The notes: a model not told the origin generated them from the letters alone. A stretch of 64,000 nt of DNA from Bacteroidota bacterium (GCA_016720935.1 JADKJP010000005.1:62001-126000); one strand, 5' to 3'; counted from the stretch's first letter, positions 28,608 to 41,609 are shown. Made by a program: numbers and translations.

Positions 28608-29882
28608 AACTACTTAATAAAACAACGATAAGCCTATTTCTATCTTTAATTCCTGTGTTTATTATCAGTGGTTTTATTTTGTTTTTAATAATAAACCAGC
28701 AGATAAACGAAAATGAATACGAATCACTGCTTGCAAGAAAAGTATTATTGTAGAAAATCTAAGGACAAGTGGCGATGCTAAAGCTTCATATTTAAAGATG
28801 CAGATAATGACGTTGATAGTCGATTGTCTGATATTTCATTGCCATTTGGAAATACATTTAAAGATACAACGGTATATGATTCTTCTGAAATGGAGTTTGC
28901 ACCTTTTCGTCAGTTAAATTCTGTTTTCAAAATAAATAGTAACACTTATGAATTAAGCATTACTCATTCAAATATTAAAACTGACGAATTAGCTGAAAGT
29001 ATTTCTATTGCACTTGCTATCATGTTTGCTTTGATCTTGATTGTCGTTGTTTCTATTAACAGATTTGTGTCACGCAAACTCTTTAGTCCATTTTATTTTA
29101 CACTAGACAAATTAAGAAATCTTTCATTTTCTGATACTGAGCCATTTCAAATTCAAAATACGACAACAAAGGAATTTCAAGATTTAAACATTGTCCTTAA
29201 TTCTATGACTAGTAAACTATTTACCGATTATAAAAAGTCAAAAACAGTTTACGGAAAATGCTTCACATGAGTTACAAACTCCTTTGGCAATTATTAAGAC
29301 GAGAATGGATGTTTTAATGCAAGACGTTCATTTATCTGAAGAAAGTATAGAGCAAATTCAGGAAATCGAGAAGGCTGTAAATAAACTTTCACACTTAAAC
29401 AAATCACTTTTGCTTCTTACAAAAATCGAAAACGGGCAATTTAATGAATACTCTTACATCGAATTAGCAGCCCTCACAGATAAAACAATACTTGCATTTG
29501 AAGACAGCATAAGAAATAAATCTATTTCACTTACAAAGGATTACAGCAGCTCAGTAGAATTAAATATGAATCCAATTCTGGCCGATATACTTATTTCTAA
29601 TCTCTTACAAAACTCAATTCGGCATAATTGGGAAAATGGAGTAGTTAAAATTAAAATAACGGAAAATTGTTTTTCAATTTCTAATTCCGAAACCCGCTAT
29701 GGGAAAAGAAGAAATGCTTTTTTAATCGCTTTACAAAATTTAATCCTGCAGTTGAGTCCATTGGCTTAGGACTTTCCATAGTGAAACAAATTTGCGATTA
29801 TTATAAATTCAAAATAATCTATGGGCATAATGGTACTTTGCATAAATTTGAAATCTTTTTGACTGATAAAATCATCCTATAA
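28604..29882 (+). pseudogene. Sensor histidine kinase, several frameshifts
   Basis: Starts MKLLNKTTISLFLSLIPVFI, with two membrane segments bracketing a periplasmic loop, then the H-box ENASHELQTPLAIIKTRMD, an N-region LISNLLQNSIRHN and a G-box SIGLGLSIVKQIC. The pieces lie in at least four frames (breaks near 28752, 28797, 29240-29244 in an A5 run, 29695 and 29730). It forms an operon with the regulator upstream. The kinase cannot be made from this sequence as it stands. Confidence 0.85.
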
Positions 29883-30006
29883 AAATCGGATCTGAACGAC
29901 AAACTGGAATTTTAATTGTTGAATTTTTTTTTTATTCTTAGGCAACTTCAACTTTAAAACACATTTACACTTTAGGTTAGCAGTATAATTTCAGATACCG
30001 TTAGCC

Positions 30007-32295
30007 ATGACAATCAAAAACCTTATTTTTTCCTCTTCGCGACCCCATTATTTTCTTTTGGTCAAAACTTCACTTTAAGCGGCTATCTGAAGGATTCGAA
30101 TACAGGAGAGGCTCTGATAGGAGCAAATGTTTTCATAACAAATACAAAATCTGGTACAGTTGCAAATAGTTATGGATTCTACTCAATCAGTGTACCAAAG
30201 ACAGATACGCTCGGAGTTGTATATTCATATTTAGGATATAAGGCACAGATTAAAAATTAAGCTGGATCATAATATTACATTGGATGTGTTATTAGAATCC
30301 TCAATGAATGAATTAGGAACAGTGACTATTTCAGCTGAAAAGTCAAATAGAAACGTTACCAAAACTGAAATGGGAGTAATTGATGTACCTATTCAAAAAA
30401 TAGAATTGTTGCCTGCTATACTTGGAGAACCAGATGTACTAAAAAGTGATACAATTACTTCCTGGTGTATCGGCGGGTCAAGAAGGAACAACCGGCTTTT
30501 TGTTAGAGGAGGGAATGCAGATCAAAATTTGGTTCAATTGGACGAAGCTGTTGTCTACAATCCCAATCACTTATTCGGGCTGTTCAGTACATTTAATGAA
30601 AGGGCACTAAACAAAGTCACTTTAATTAAAGGAGGCTTCCCTGCACAATATGGGGACGGCTTTCTTCCATTCTTGATATTACAATGAAAGAAGGCAATAA
30701 TCAAAAATTTCATGTTGCAGGTGGTTTAGGTTTAATTACTTCCAATCTAACAATTGAAGGCCCAATTGTTAAAGACAAAGCATCTTTCATTGTTTCTGCT
30801 CGGAGAACCTATATTGATTTAATTTTAAAACCGTTAAAAGCATTTGGAGATGGCAACTCCTATAATTTTTATGATCTAAATGCAAAGATAAATTATAAGC
30901 TTAGCGAAAAAAGACAGGGTCTTCGCAAGTTTCTTTAAAGGGCAGGACAATGCACAGTATACAGATGCAAGTAGTTTGAATTATGGAATCAGATTTGGTA
31001 ATAGTACTGCAACAGTAAGGTGGAATCATCTATTTAGTCAAAAATTGTTTTCAAATACCTCCTTAATTTACAATTCATATTTATTGAATCTGTCATCAAT
31101 TCAAGGTAAATATTCTCTCAATTTTATTCTGCAATTGATGACATTTCCGGAAAAACAGCATTCGAATATTTCCCAAATCCAAAGCATACTATACATTTCG
31201 GTATTGATTACACTTATCACACTTTTAGTCCAAGTGGCAAATCCGCTAAGATTCCAAAGAAAACACCTATAACAAATCTTGATATAAATAATATTCCAAA
31301 AAAGTACAATAGTGAAATCGCTATGTATATAAACGATGATTTAAATGTTTCCGAGAAATTCGGACTAAACCTTTGGTGTACGTGTTCCTTCCTTCATAGA
31401 CAAAAATATTTCGTATGTCAAGTTTGAGCCAAGGGCTACAGTGAAATATGTTGTCAATGATTTTTCATCTTTGAAAGCTGCATACACTGTGATGAACCAA
31501 TTCCTTCATATTGTACCAAGTTCGACAGCATCTTTACCTACAGATATTTGGATTCCTTCAAGCAAGATTACTAAACCGCAGCGGTCTGAACAATATTCGT
31601 TAGGTTATTTCCGAAACTTTAAGCAGAATCGATGGGAAACTTCAGTAGAAATTTATTATAAAACCATGCAAAATCAAGTTGCTTTTAAAGAAGGCTCACA
31701 ATTATTAGAACAAACAAATATCGACAGTAATCTAGTATTTGGGAAAGGCTGGAGTTATGGTGCAGAATTTTTTGTCAAGAAAAACATTGGCCGATTATCC
31801 GGCTGGATTTCATATACTCTATCATGGACAAATCAAAAATTTCCAGATCTCAATTTCGGGAACACTTTTCCATTCAAATACGACAAACGACATAACCTTT
31901 CAATTGTCGGTGTTTATGAATTTAGTAAAAAATGGACGTTCTCAGGAGAGTTTATTTTCAACACTGGAAACGCATACACACTTCCCGTTGGCAGAGCAAA
32001 TATTCCTGGAGGTGGGACGCTTTATGATGGCATTTATTATGATTATACCAATCGAAACAATGCACGTTTAAACTCATACCATCGCCTGGACCTTTCTGCG
32101 ACTTATTCTAAAGAGCGGAAAATATTTAAACACAAATACGATCAGTCGTGGGTATTTAGTTTATACAACGTTTATAGTCGACAAAATGCCTATTTCGTTT
32201 ACTTAACCGTGGATCCGGTTACAAAACAACGCCAAGCAATACAAGTTTCACTCTTACCAATTACTCCAAGTGTTAGTTATAACTTCAAATTTTAA
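30007..32295 (+). pseudogene. TonB-dependent outer-membrane receptor, many frameshifts
   Basis: The pieces assemble into a receptor of about 760 residues: signal peptide, CarboxypepD_reg-like domain (LSGYLKDSNTGEALIGANVF), plug (FVRGGNADQNLVQLDEAVVY, FGLFSTFNERALNKVTLIKG), and barrel strands up to PVTKQRQAIQVSLLPITPSV and the terminal aromatic F. At least five frame changes are needed. The DUF4249 gene follows after 6 bp, the usual pairing in Bacteroidota, where the two are thought to import an unknown ligand. Confidence 0.85.
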
Positions 32296-32301
32296 AATAA
32301 G

Positions 32302-33216
32302 ATGAAATTAAAAAATCATATTGCTTTTGCATTAAATATTATTGCAACTGCCATGTTCTTGTTTTCTATTGAATCATGTACAAAGATATTTCCGTCACAC
32401 CACTACCATATAGCACAAAACCTGTTATAGAGTGTATGCTAAAGCCGGGAGATCCAATAAAATTGTCACTCAACAGTTCAGTTGCGTATTTCGATGCTTT
32501 GGTGTATAACAAGGATCTCTTTGTTCGAAACGCATCTGTTATTATCAGCAGTAGTTTTGGTACTGAAACACTACAAATTGATTCAGCTGAAAATCTATTT
32601 ACTTGCGAATATGAATATTTTTACAAAAGTCAAAACAACGTTCAGCCTAATACAACATATACCCTTAATTTAACTGTTGACGGAAAGACATACTCGGCTC
32701 AAACAACCACGAATCAAACTAAAACAGTTATTGCAGCAGCAAGTTACACTTCAATTTTCAGTGATATTTATGGTGAACATGAAGGAGTGATTGTAGATTT
32801 TAATGATATTCCGGGTGAACCTAATTTCTATAGATATCAAATGACACGTACTATTGATAGTACTACCACTTATGGAGAAACGCTCATCTATAGCTTATGT
32901 ACACATGGCTCCTTCTTTTACGTTAAAGAAACCGGCCGTGCTGTTTACAAAGATAAAAATCAGGATGGGTTACCTCAGGAGATCGTTGTGGAGCCTGCTT
33001 ATAAACACAAAGCCAACGATGCCGGTTATGTCTTCATTCAAACCATTGATAAAAAATGCAGCTGATTTTTATGATCAGCTGGATCGGCAAAAGCTATCTC
33101 AATTTAATCCATTTGTTGAACCGGTATTTTTAAAACCCCTTCAATTTCCTGATGCAATTGGAGTATTTGGCTCGTATGCTCTTTCAGATTCAGTCTTGTT
33201 TGTTTATCCAGAATAA
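32302..33216 (+). pseudogene. DUF4249 lipoprotein, frameshifted
   Basis: Starts MKLKNHIAFALNIIATAMFL with lipobox FSIESC at about residue 26, loses the frame near 32375, resumes as DISVTPLPYSTKPVIECMLK through GEPNFYRYQMTR, and changes frame again near 33060 to QLDRQKLSQFNPFVEPVFLK. By family it is a surface lipoprotein partner of the preceding TonB receptor. Confidence 0.8.
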
Positions 33217-33305
33217 ATGTATTTAGATTTCCACAATTATACTTGTTAAATAGCTTGTGCAAATATTTAGAACAAAAATAAAGTTAACTCAAAAAAAGAA
33301 ACAAA

Positions 33306-33728
33306 ATGAAAAAAGTAATTTTAATGATAGTGAGCATCGCAGTATTTAGTAGTTGTACTCAAGCAATGACGCCTCCTGATGCCGTTCTGAAAACCTTCAA
33401 AAAAATGTTCCCAACTGTTGCAAAAGTAAATTGGGGTAAAGAAAACGCAAAAGAATGGGAAGCTGAGTTTACCCTAAACGGAAATAAAATCTCTGCTAAC
33501 TATACCTTTGATGGAATTTGGATAGAAACGGAACAAGAAATTACAGTTAAAGAATTGCCTGTACCTGTTTACAATGAAATCCAAAAACATTATCCTGGTT
33601 GGAAAATTGTTGAAGTAGACAAAACAGAAACAGCAAAAAATGGCAGTATATATGAAGCTGACATTAAAAACGGAAGGGATAAAAAGTCTGTAGCCTTCAA
33701 AGAAGACGGAAAGATTGTAATTGAATAG
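33306..33728 (+). CDS. PepSY-like (DUF2874) lipoprotein
   Basis: An intact 140-aa protein with a lipoprotein signal (MKKVILMIVSIAVFSSC) and two PepSY-like repeats (VLKTFKKMFPTVAKVNWGKE, VYNEIQKHYPGWKIVEVDK). Such proteins are periplasmic or surface, often near two-component systems, with a suggested inhibitory or sensing role. It is intact amid a block where all neighbours are broken. Confidence 0.8.
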   Translation: MKKVILMIVSIAVFSSCTQAMTPPDAVLKTFKKMFPTVAKVNWGKENAKEWEAEFTLNGNKISANYTFDGIWIETEQEITVKELPVPVYNEIQKHYPGWKIVEVDKTETAKNGSIYEADIKNGRDKKSVAFKEDGKIVIE

Positions 33729-33760
33729 TCGTTCAATTTATTAAATAAAAAAGTATTTGA

Positions 33761-33842
33761 CAATGTCTGTTGCAAAATGGTTTCAGGTTTAATGCGCCGT
33801 TTCATTGCGTAGTGTTTAGGTCTCCTTTTTGCAACGACATTG
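33761..33842. mobile_element. 82-bp inverted-repeat element (MITE candidate)
   Basis: CAATGTCTGTTGCAAAA (33761-33777) and TTTTGCAACGACATTG (33827-33842) are inverted with one extra base. On the minus strand the interior reads AGGAGACC, then ATG and codons MKRRIKPE, as if only the ends and first codons of a transposase gene remain. It lies between two genes. Confidence 0.5.
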
Positions 33843-33866
33843 CTTAATTTTTAAAAAACATTCACA

Positions 33867-34276
33867 ATGTCAAAACTAGTAATTCGACAACTCTTAGGTA
33901 TATTGGTTGCTTTAAATGCAATTATTTTTCTTCTACTTGCATATTTTCAAGTATTTTCCTCAACTCCTCGGGCAATCGTCTTTATAGATTTCTGGGGAAG
34001 GTTATGTGTTTATTCGCTTGGTTCACCGGTTACGCTCTATATAAAAAATATTTACCGAGAAAGAGTTTGTTTAAAACAACGATTATTGTTATAGTCTGTC
34101 TCAACATTCCAGTATTCCTTCTTCTTGGTTATTTCAACAAACTTTCTCCAGATTTAGCAACTTTACCTTTCGTCGATTTTTGGGGTCGCTTGACAGTATA
34201 CTCCCTATGGTTCATGGCTTATGAGTATTATCTAAACTATCTATCTGAAAATAACACTGGTTCAAAATCAATTTAA
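33867..34276 (+). pseudogene. Small membrane protein, frameshifted
   Basis: Two frames join near 34015: VFIDFWGRLCVYSL | WFTGYALYKKYLPRKSLFKT. The result is about 136 residues with four hydrophobic segments and an internal duplication (FIDFWGRLCVYSL and FVDFWGRLTVYSL). The family was not recognised. A one-base loss within CTTTGG to CTTGG explains the break. Confidence 0.6.
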
Positions 34277-34416
34277 CTAAATGAATAAACTGCCGAAACC
34301 ACTATTTCATCATTGAGAATGTTTCATTTAGAATTCGAACATAGAAACTAAAAAGGATAAGAATGACTTAACCTCGCTAACGGACATGTAAATGAAATAT
34401 CACTCGTTAAAAAATT

Positions 34417-35341
34417 ATGATGAAAATAAATATCAAACTATTTCTTCTGTCAAGCCTACTGCTTTTTATCTCAACTGCGTTTTCGCAAATACCTTCAAGA
34501 AGTTATTACAAAACTGGCGAGATCTTTTCCTTTCGCTCCCCACAAGGTTATGTTCCTTCATTATTTCACAACTTCAGTGAACAAGCAACTGCACCTTTTC
34601 GTTTTACAGCAAAACAATGGATAATTACAGGTGGAGCAATTGGAATAACAGTATTCCTAATTGAGAATGATGGCGACATTGATGATTGGGCAAAGACAAA
34701 AAAGCAAAATTACAACTGGGTAAATAAATCTTCACCAATCATTACAGAATTGGGAGGCAACTATGGCATTGGTGCTACATTTGCATTTGGCTTATTGAGT
34801 GCGGCATTCAAAAATGAAAAAGGAGTTCAAACAACTTTGCTTTCAACACAAGCAATGATAACATCGGCGTATGGATACAACTCATAAAACAAGTTACAGG
34901 AAGAGAACGACCAAACGCATCCTACAACAACAGCCAAAAAGAAGGCGGATTGTGGTATGGTCCACTGGCACAATACGATCAGGAATTAGCCATCAAAAAA
35001 ACGGGTCATCATTCGATGCTTTTGCGTCAGGACACACAGCGACAGCTTTTTCAATCGCAACAGTGTTTGCTTTACAATATAATGAGACTACTATTATTCC
35101 AATAGTATGTTATTCCGCAGCAACATTGATTGGAGTATCAAGATTAACCGAACATGAACACTGGTCATCCGATGTCTTTGTCGGAGCACTATTGGGATAT
35201 TTATGCGGAAAGCAAGTGGTAAATAATTTTAACAAAACACATCAAACAGCTTTTAATTCTATGGCAGCAAAACAGAAATACAAAACAGAACTTACTATAG
35301 TTCAACATCAAAATCAAATAGGAGTATTATTAAAATGGTAA
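34417..35341 (+). pseudogene. PAP2-superfamily phosphatase, frameshifted
   Basis: Signal peptide (KLFLLSSLLLFISTAFSQ) and N-terminal part in one frame, the first phosphatase motif KQVTGRERP in a second, then ASGHTATAF and SRLTEHEHWSSDV (second and third motifs, catalytic His) in a third. At least two indels near 34880 and 35015. By family it would dephosphorylate lipid phosphates at the envelope. Confidence 0.8.
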
Positions 35342-35407
35342 ATATTTCAAATATAACATAACAAATTAAAACAGTATGACAATTATTTTAAAAACAATTC
35401 AGGCACA

Positions 35408-36144
35408 TGAATAAACTCCTGCCATCACAATTTCATTTTGGATAATGAAAATATGCGCCACAACTTTAGGTGAAACAGCAGGAGATTTGCTTTCAATGAC
35501 CATGCAAATAGGTTATGCAATTAGTTCAGTTATTCTCTTAAGTTTCTTCTTTGTAAGCTTGATAGCACAGCTATTCTCAAAAAAATATAATCCTTTCATT
35601 TTTTGGGCGGTCATACTCTCAACCAGCACTGCAGGAACAACTATCTCGGATTTCATGAGTCGATCAATGGGCTTTGGCTACACAATTAGCTCACTACTTT
35701 TAGCAACTTTTTTAATTATAACTCTTGTTGTTTGGAAAGCAACTGAAAAGTCCTTAGATGTTGTGCATATCAAATCAATTCGAGCAGAATTATTTTATTG
35801 GACATCAATTTTATTTTCGAATACTTTAGGAACATCATTAGGAGATTTTCTTGCCTACAGTTCCTGACGTGGTTTTTCTTGAGGAGCAATCGTGATTGGA
35901 AGTTTGTTATTAGTATTAGTACTATTTTTCTACTTTACTAAAATATCTCCTGTCATTCTTTTTTTGGTTGGGCTTCATTTTAACTCGTCCATTTGGAGCA
36001 ACATTCGGCGATTTCATGACAAAGCCTGTAATAAAAGGTGGTATGAATTTGGGGACAATTGGTGCATCCTTAATTCTCTTTGGTATTTTATTAACATTGA
36101 TTATTATGGATCTTTCTAAAATTAGGTCTTTGAGAAGAAGTTGA
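35408..36144 (+). pseudogene. Multi-pass membrane protein of the COG4705 type, frameshifted
   Basis: The pieces join into a protein of about 240 residues starting MNKLPAITISFWIMK with repeated TLGETAGDLLSM, TTISDFMSRSMGFGY, NTLGTSLGDFLAYS and ATFGDFMTKPVIKGGMNLG motifs, each before a hydrophobic pair of helices. Indels near 35420, 35865 and 35985 break it. The function of the family is unknown. Confidence 0.65.
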
Positions 36145-36267
36145 AAATACTTCCATGTTTCCGCAGACACCATTGTTTAGCGAATCACCCAAAACCCTCT
36201 TTGCGAATCCTCAGCGAATCACTTCTTCATCCTAACGAGTCCTAACGTCTCCTAATGAAAAGCAAAA

Positions 36268-36294
36268 AGCCTCATTCTTGCGAAATGAGGCTTG
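36268..36294. terminator. Hairpin at island A/B junction, copy of 25006-25032
   Basis: Same AAGCCTCATT / AATGAGGCTT stem and loop as at 25006, with nearly identical flanks over about 90 bp. Confidence 0.65.
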
Positions 36295-36318
36295 ATGTCT
36301 TCTAATGAATAGAAATTG

Positions 36319-36347
36319 GAGGTCCCGAGCGGATTTGAACCGCTGTA
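36319..36347 (-). repeat. Attachment-site repeat: exact copy of the tRNA-Cys 3' end
   Basis: 29 bp identical to 50473-50501, that is the T arm and 3' acceptor strand of tRNA-Cys, after which the sequences diverge. It marks the far end of the element whose recombinase gene adjoins the intact tRNA. Confidence 0.85.
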
Positions 36348-36413
36348 AAGATTTATCCGTATCTATTTGATATTGCACATATTACACCGCCCATGTTTCA
36401 TCAAATACCTGAA

Positions 36414-36435
36414 AGGCGAAACAAAAAGTGAAACA
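36414..36435 (+). promoter_or_regulatory. Candidate recombinase arm-type repeats (left end of island B)
   Basis: AGGCGAAACA and AAGTGAAACA, 2 bp apart, 67 bp inside the attachment repeat. The pair matches 50353-50374 at 20 of 22 positions. Confidence 0.45.
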
Positions 36436-36442
36436 TTCACAC

Positions 36443-39400
36443 CTAAAGTTTGTAAATTTTAATCCTCCATTTCGATAAGTTAGATTCTATTGAAAGCATG
36501 TAAATTCCACTTGTCAGTTGTGCAACATCTAACCTTTTCAATAGTATATTATCTTTAACATCTACTTTCTCTGAGGTCAATTCTTGACCAACGATATCCC
36601 TTAACGAAAAGATGTATTCTTCGTTTTCAATATTTTCCGCTGCAATGTAAATGTAATTACTAGTGGGATTTGGGTAAACCTGGAATTGATCTGGAATCAA
36701 CAAATTTCCAATACTTGTCGTACAAGATACAGTAATATAATCAGGAACAAGTATAGAATCACTACCGCAACTGTCTATAACAACCAATTTTACGAGGAAA
36801 CTTCCTAGATAATTAAAAGGAATAGCCGTTGGATTTTGAACAGTTGAAATAACTGGAGAACCTGCACCATTATAGATTGTCCATAACCAGCTAGTAGCTC
36901 CTGTGGTAACAGATGTATCAATAAAATCGACAGTAAAAGGACAATTTCCACTGGTTTGCGAGCCAACAAAACCAGCGACAGGATTTGTACATGGAATAGG
37001 TGAAGTACAGTCCTGATAGACCTCATACGATACTCCCGCAACAATAAAACTTCCTGAACGTGGAGAACCATTGCAGAATCCGCATTTATTATCACACTCC
37101 CATTACCGGTTTGCATGGAACTTGGAGATGCTTGTATCAAGGAATTGTGTTACTTAACCTCCCATTGACAACTCGAACTAGAACGAAATCGAAAACATGA
37201 GAACCACCAGTACTTGTGAAATTGAATAATGTATCTGAAAGCAGATAACTACAATTTAAGGGCACAACAGTAATTGAAACATTATCGCTGGCAGAACAAC
37301 CGTTTGAATCAATTACAGACACTGTGTATGTTGTGGTATTACTAGGGGTGGCAGTGGGATTTGAAACGAAAATTGAATCAAGTTCTGCTTGCGGGAACCA
37401 ATAATAACCAAAAGGCCCATTCCCACTTGCAGTAGGACTATCCCCAAGGATTACAGATACACCTTCTGAAATTGTCTGGTCAGCACCGGCATTGACCAGT
37501 GGTGGAGGATTGACAAAAACTGTTACGGAATTTGAATCAGAACAATTGAAAACATTAGTAACCGTAAGCTGGTAAGTTGTCGTACTTAATGGATTTGCCG
37601 TAGGATTAGAAATTGTTGAATCGTCTAAACTAAATGTTGGATACCAAGCATATGTGTTCCCACTAACTCCTGCATTTCCAAGAATGGCAGAGCTTCCTGT
37701 GCAAATCGTTTGTTCAATCCCGGAATAAACATAAGGGAGAGGATATTCTATAACAGTTAATGGCGCTGAATTTGAAAAACAACCATAATTATCCTGTATT
37801 GAAACCGAATAATTTCCAGAAAGTTCAACTGTAACGGACTGATTCGTATCACCATTACTCCATAAATAACTAGTCATTCCAGAATCGGCAATCAATTCTA
37901 CATTTGAACCAGAACAAAATGTTACTCCCCCAATTGTATCAATGTGTGCTATTAAGTTGCATATATGACATAAACTAGAATCCAACAAAGAAGAAGCAGA
38001 AGAGCTTCCTGAATAAATTGTTGCGATTAAACCCAGGGGACCACTGTAGGAAATAAAGCTATCTCTGAATTTGAAACTGCTTGGTTAGTAAAGTTTATTA
38101 ATGAATCCAAACAACTGGTGGTATTCGTTCCAAATTTTATAATTGCGTACTTGGTTTCATTAGTATTGGGATCAGTCTGATTCCCAACAAAAACAAAATT
38201 GTCATCAAATGTAGGTCTTCGCTTATTAAAAGTCGAATTTGGATCAATTTTCATCGCCTTTGATGATACAAATCCAAAGCTTGAATCAAATTCAATTACT
38301 GATGAATTGGCGGTGGTTAAATAATGATTATTTGCTAACTCAATGATATTATATAAGGTTCCTGTAAGAGGCATCAAAAACGTATTAATAACATTTCCGC
38401 TAGAATCATCTCACAATAAATCCGGACATGGCCCATAAGATTTACTATGCCCAAAAACATTAACTCTCCATCAATTTTTCCATTCGAATGTAAAATAATC
38501 GTCCTCAGAACTGAAACCAATTTGCTTTGCCCAGATTAGATTTCCATTAAAACCTATTTTAATTATCAGTCCATTTCTACCTGTGAAGCCAGAGCCTGGA
38601 ATTGTATCAATATCACCAGTAATGATAAAATCTTGATTAGTCGTTTCAATTATACTGTTCACAGTTAGGAAATGATTTCCAAGTGATGTAAAATCCAATT
38701 GCTCTTGCCACAAAATACTCCCATTATCATCTAATTTAACGACAGAAATATTGTTTGAGCCGGATGATGAACAAATAATACCTCCTGAACTAGTACTATT
38801 CAAAATGGGTAATTGTATATCATACTTTTTCATCCATTGAATATTCCCAAGTTCATCAATTTTAAACAATCCGTAAATATTACCCATTACAGTGAAGGAG
38901 ATTACATAGCCTGATCCCGATCTAATGATGGAATGAGGCACATCTGTATATGAATGAGGGGGAAATTCTCTTACCCAAAGTAATTGACCTTGTTTGTTAA
39001 CTTTAAAATACTGTATTCTATTAGGTCCGGTTTGAATGTATTCGTATCCAATACAAACATATCCGCTGTCAATCTCTGATTGAACAATATCGGTGGCTCC
39101 AAACATTATTTGCCCAGGACCTGGCGTTGAAGGAAGATAAAATAATTTTTCAAAATTACTATTATTGTTTGAAACAGCACCTCCAACTTGAATTTGCTGA
39201 CAATATGAATTTGGGTTACAGTTTGCCGAATTAGATGTTAGGCAAATTATATAATTACCGGCAGCTGAAAAAACATGAACTGGGTTCGTCTGATTTGACG
39301 TCTGTCCATCGCCGAAGTTCCAGGTGAATGATGTTGAGTTTAGTGAAGTATTAATAAATGATATTGTGTCGCCATTAACACTGTAACCAAAAGAAGCATT

Positions 39401-39900
39401 TGTAGAAGGATAAACTGAAACTAGAATAGAATCAATTGCAGACTGACATCCATTTTTAATAATGTAACAGTAATAATACCCAGAATAAATTGAATCGACA
39501 GAATAAATTGTTTCAGAAACGGAATTTGAACTAAATCCATTAGGCCCAGACCAATTATAATTGGCACCGCCGTTCGGAATGGTAGCTAAGATTATATCTC
39601 CACCCTGACAAACCGGTGAATTACTTGATAAGATCGGAGCTGGGGAGAATTTGACAAAGAAATGACTGCATATTGACTAGTTAATCGTAGTGTCAGGCCC
39701 AACACAAGAAGTGCTACCCTGATAAATAAGCTTTACAGAATAAGTTCCTGGCATTGTTATATAATTCGAAAAAGAATTTGATCCAAAAGGCAACCCGTTT
39801 TTATACCATTGATAACTAACTACGCTCGGTAAAGATGTGATTATTTCATCAGTTGAAATGGTTATACCTACACTATTGGAAATTTCAGGCTAATTCCCTA
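36443..39900 (-). pseudogene. Large secreted PKD/Ig-repeat protein with T9SS domain, broken and 5'-truncated
   Basis: From the 3' end: T9SS domain (FQVYPNPTSNYIYIAAENIE), Ig/PKD repeats with SPTA...YYWFP and VIDSNGCSASDNVSI patterns, a propeller section (LDDNGSILWQEQLDFTSLGN), and further PKD text (GDGQTSNQTNPVHVFSAAGN) up to the IS21 end near 39900. At least five frame breaks (near 36795, 37140, 38000, 38400 and 39110, with more upstream). The 5' end and signal peptide are lost to the IS21 element. Confidence 0.75.
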
Positions 39901-40069
39901 CGTTTCATTTTAAAATTGCCCCATGTTTCAGGGAAATTACCCCTATTTCCCAATTGACCCCCTGTTTTTATGTCTGATAGATGAGTGATTTAACTAGACC
40001 ATAGCTCTTTATTTAATGATGCAACTTGTGTCATAAATATAGAGAAAAATAGCAAATAAACTCATCGGA

Positions 40070-41588
40070 ATGAATAAAATTAAACAGATCATCCCCTTTA
40101 TACCCATAGTAAAGGTACCAAATTTATCATGTGTGCAAACGGGCATTGCGCGCAATACGGTAAAAAAATACATCCCCATTTTCCGGGAAACTCATCCTGC
40201 ACTACGATGAATTAAATATGATTTCCTGAACGGGATCTGTCCAAATATTTGGCAAACCTCCTTATGCTAGAACTGAGCAATCCGGGAAAAGATTTGCTTT
40301 CGTTCTATCCCTACATGGACAAAGCACTTCGACGTACAGGAATGACGCGGGAAAAATATGGAAAGAATATTTAACCAAACATCCCGACGGATATAAATAC
40401 ACTCGCTTCTGTATCGGTTATCGCCAGTGGTCAATCGTGTCCACCCTACGATGCCATGGTGCACAAAGCAGGAGATAAAATGTTCATTGATTACGCAGGA
40501 GAAAAATTACATATCGTAGATATACTAAAGTGGCGAGATCATAGGGGTAGAGGTTTTTGTTGCCATCCTTGGTTGCAGCCAACTCACCCTATGCACAAGC
40601 AAGCCTGTCTCAACAAGAGGAAGATTTTATTACCGCATGTGAAAATGCATTACACTTTTTGGTGGAGTACCGCAAGCAGTGGTGCCGGACAATTTAAGAT
40701 CAGCTGTTACAAAAAGCAGTAAATACGGCCAACATTAAACGAAGCGTTTGAAGATTTTGCTGAGCACTATCAGTTTACTGCTCTTCCTGCTCGCGCCTAC
40801 CGGCCACGTGACAAGTCGTTAGTTGAAGGGAGCTGTGAGAATCATCTACAATCGTATCTCAAATCTCCCACGCAACCGGCGGCTTCATTAGAAGAGTTGA
40901 ACAAACTGATTATGTTCTACACTCAGGAACACAATTCTACACCAATGAAAGGAAGAATTACACTCGTTTACAACAGTTCGAAGAAGTCAACGAAAGCATT
41001 ACAAGCTTACCAAAGCTTCGGTATGAGTTCAAGCATCAGGTATCGTTACAGTTAAGAAAAGCGGGCACGTGTGCCTGGGGAAGATAAGCACTATTACAGT
41101 GTACCGTTTAAATACATCGGTACAAAGTAAAATTATTTACTCTAGTTCCATTGTGAAATTTACTACAAATACGAACGCATCCGCTTTGCATAACCGTTTA
41201 CGCAGTCCTTACAATTATACTTCTGCAGCAAAGTCCTCCAAGCTTCTGCACATCGCTGTGGGCGGGTGGTCAACAGAACGTTTTATCAAGTGGGCAGAAT
41301 CGATTCATCCCGATGTAAAATTATTTATCGAAGGCATCTTTGAGAACAACAACACCCGGAACAATGCTACAAATCCTGCTTAAGGTGTTTTGGGCTTCGA
41401 AAGAAAGTGGGCACAGATCGATTGATCAAGGCCTGTCAGCGAGCTATGGAATATGGTCATTAATTACAAGATCATCAAAACATCTTGGAGAAAGGAATGG
41501 ACACTATGCGGGCGGGAACAAGAAGAACCAACAACAAAATGCCTTCGCACGAAAACATTCGTGGAGAAGAATACTATCAATAAGTTAA
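40070..41588 (+). pseudogene. istA: istA transposase remnant
   Basis: Starts MNKIKQIIPFIPIVKVPNLS, passes GDKMFIDYAGEKLHI (a DDE-domain start) and ends in the pattern ILEKGMDTMRAGTRRTNNKM then HENIRGEEYYQ when frames are corrected. Many indels and stops. Confidence 0.8.
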
Positions 41589-41609
41589 ACTTTAAAAAAC
41601 AAAAAATCA

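Noticed and set aside
34281..34320. MNKLPKPLFHH start as a duplicate of the COG4705 gene at 35408
   Set aside because: Only the first few codons resemble it; too short to separate from chance.
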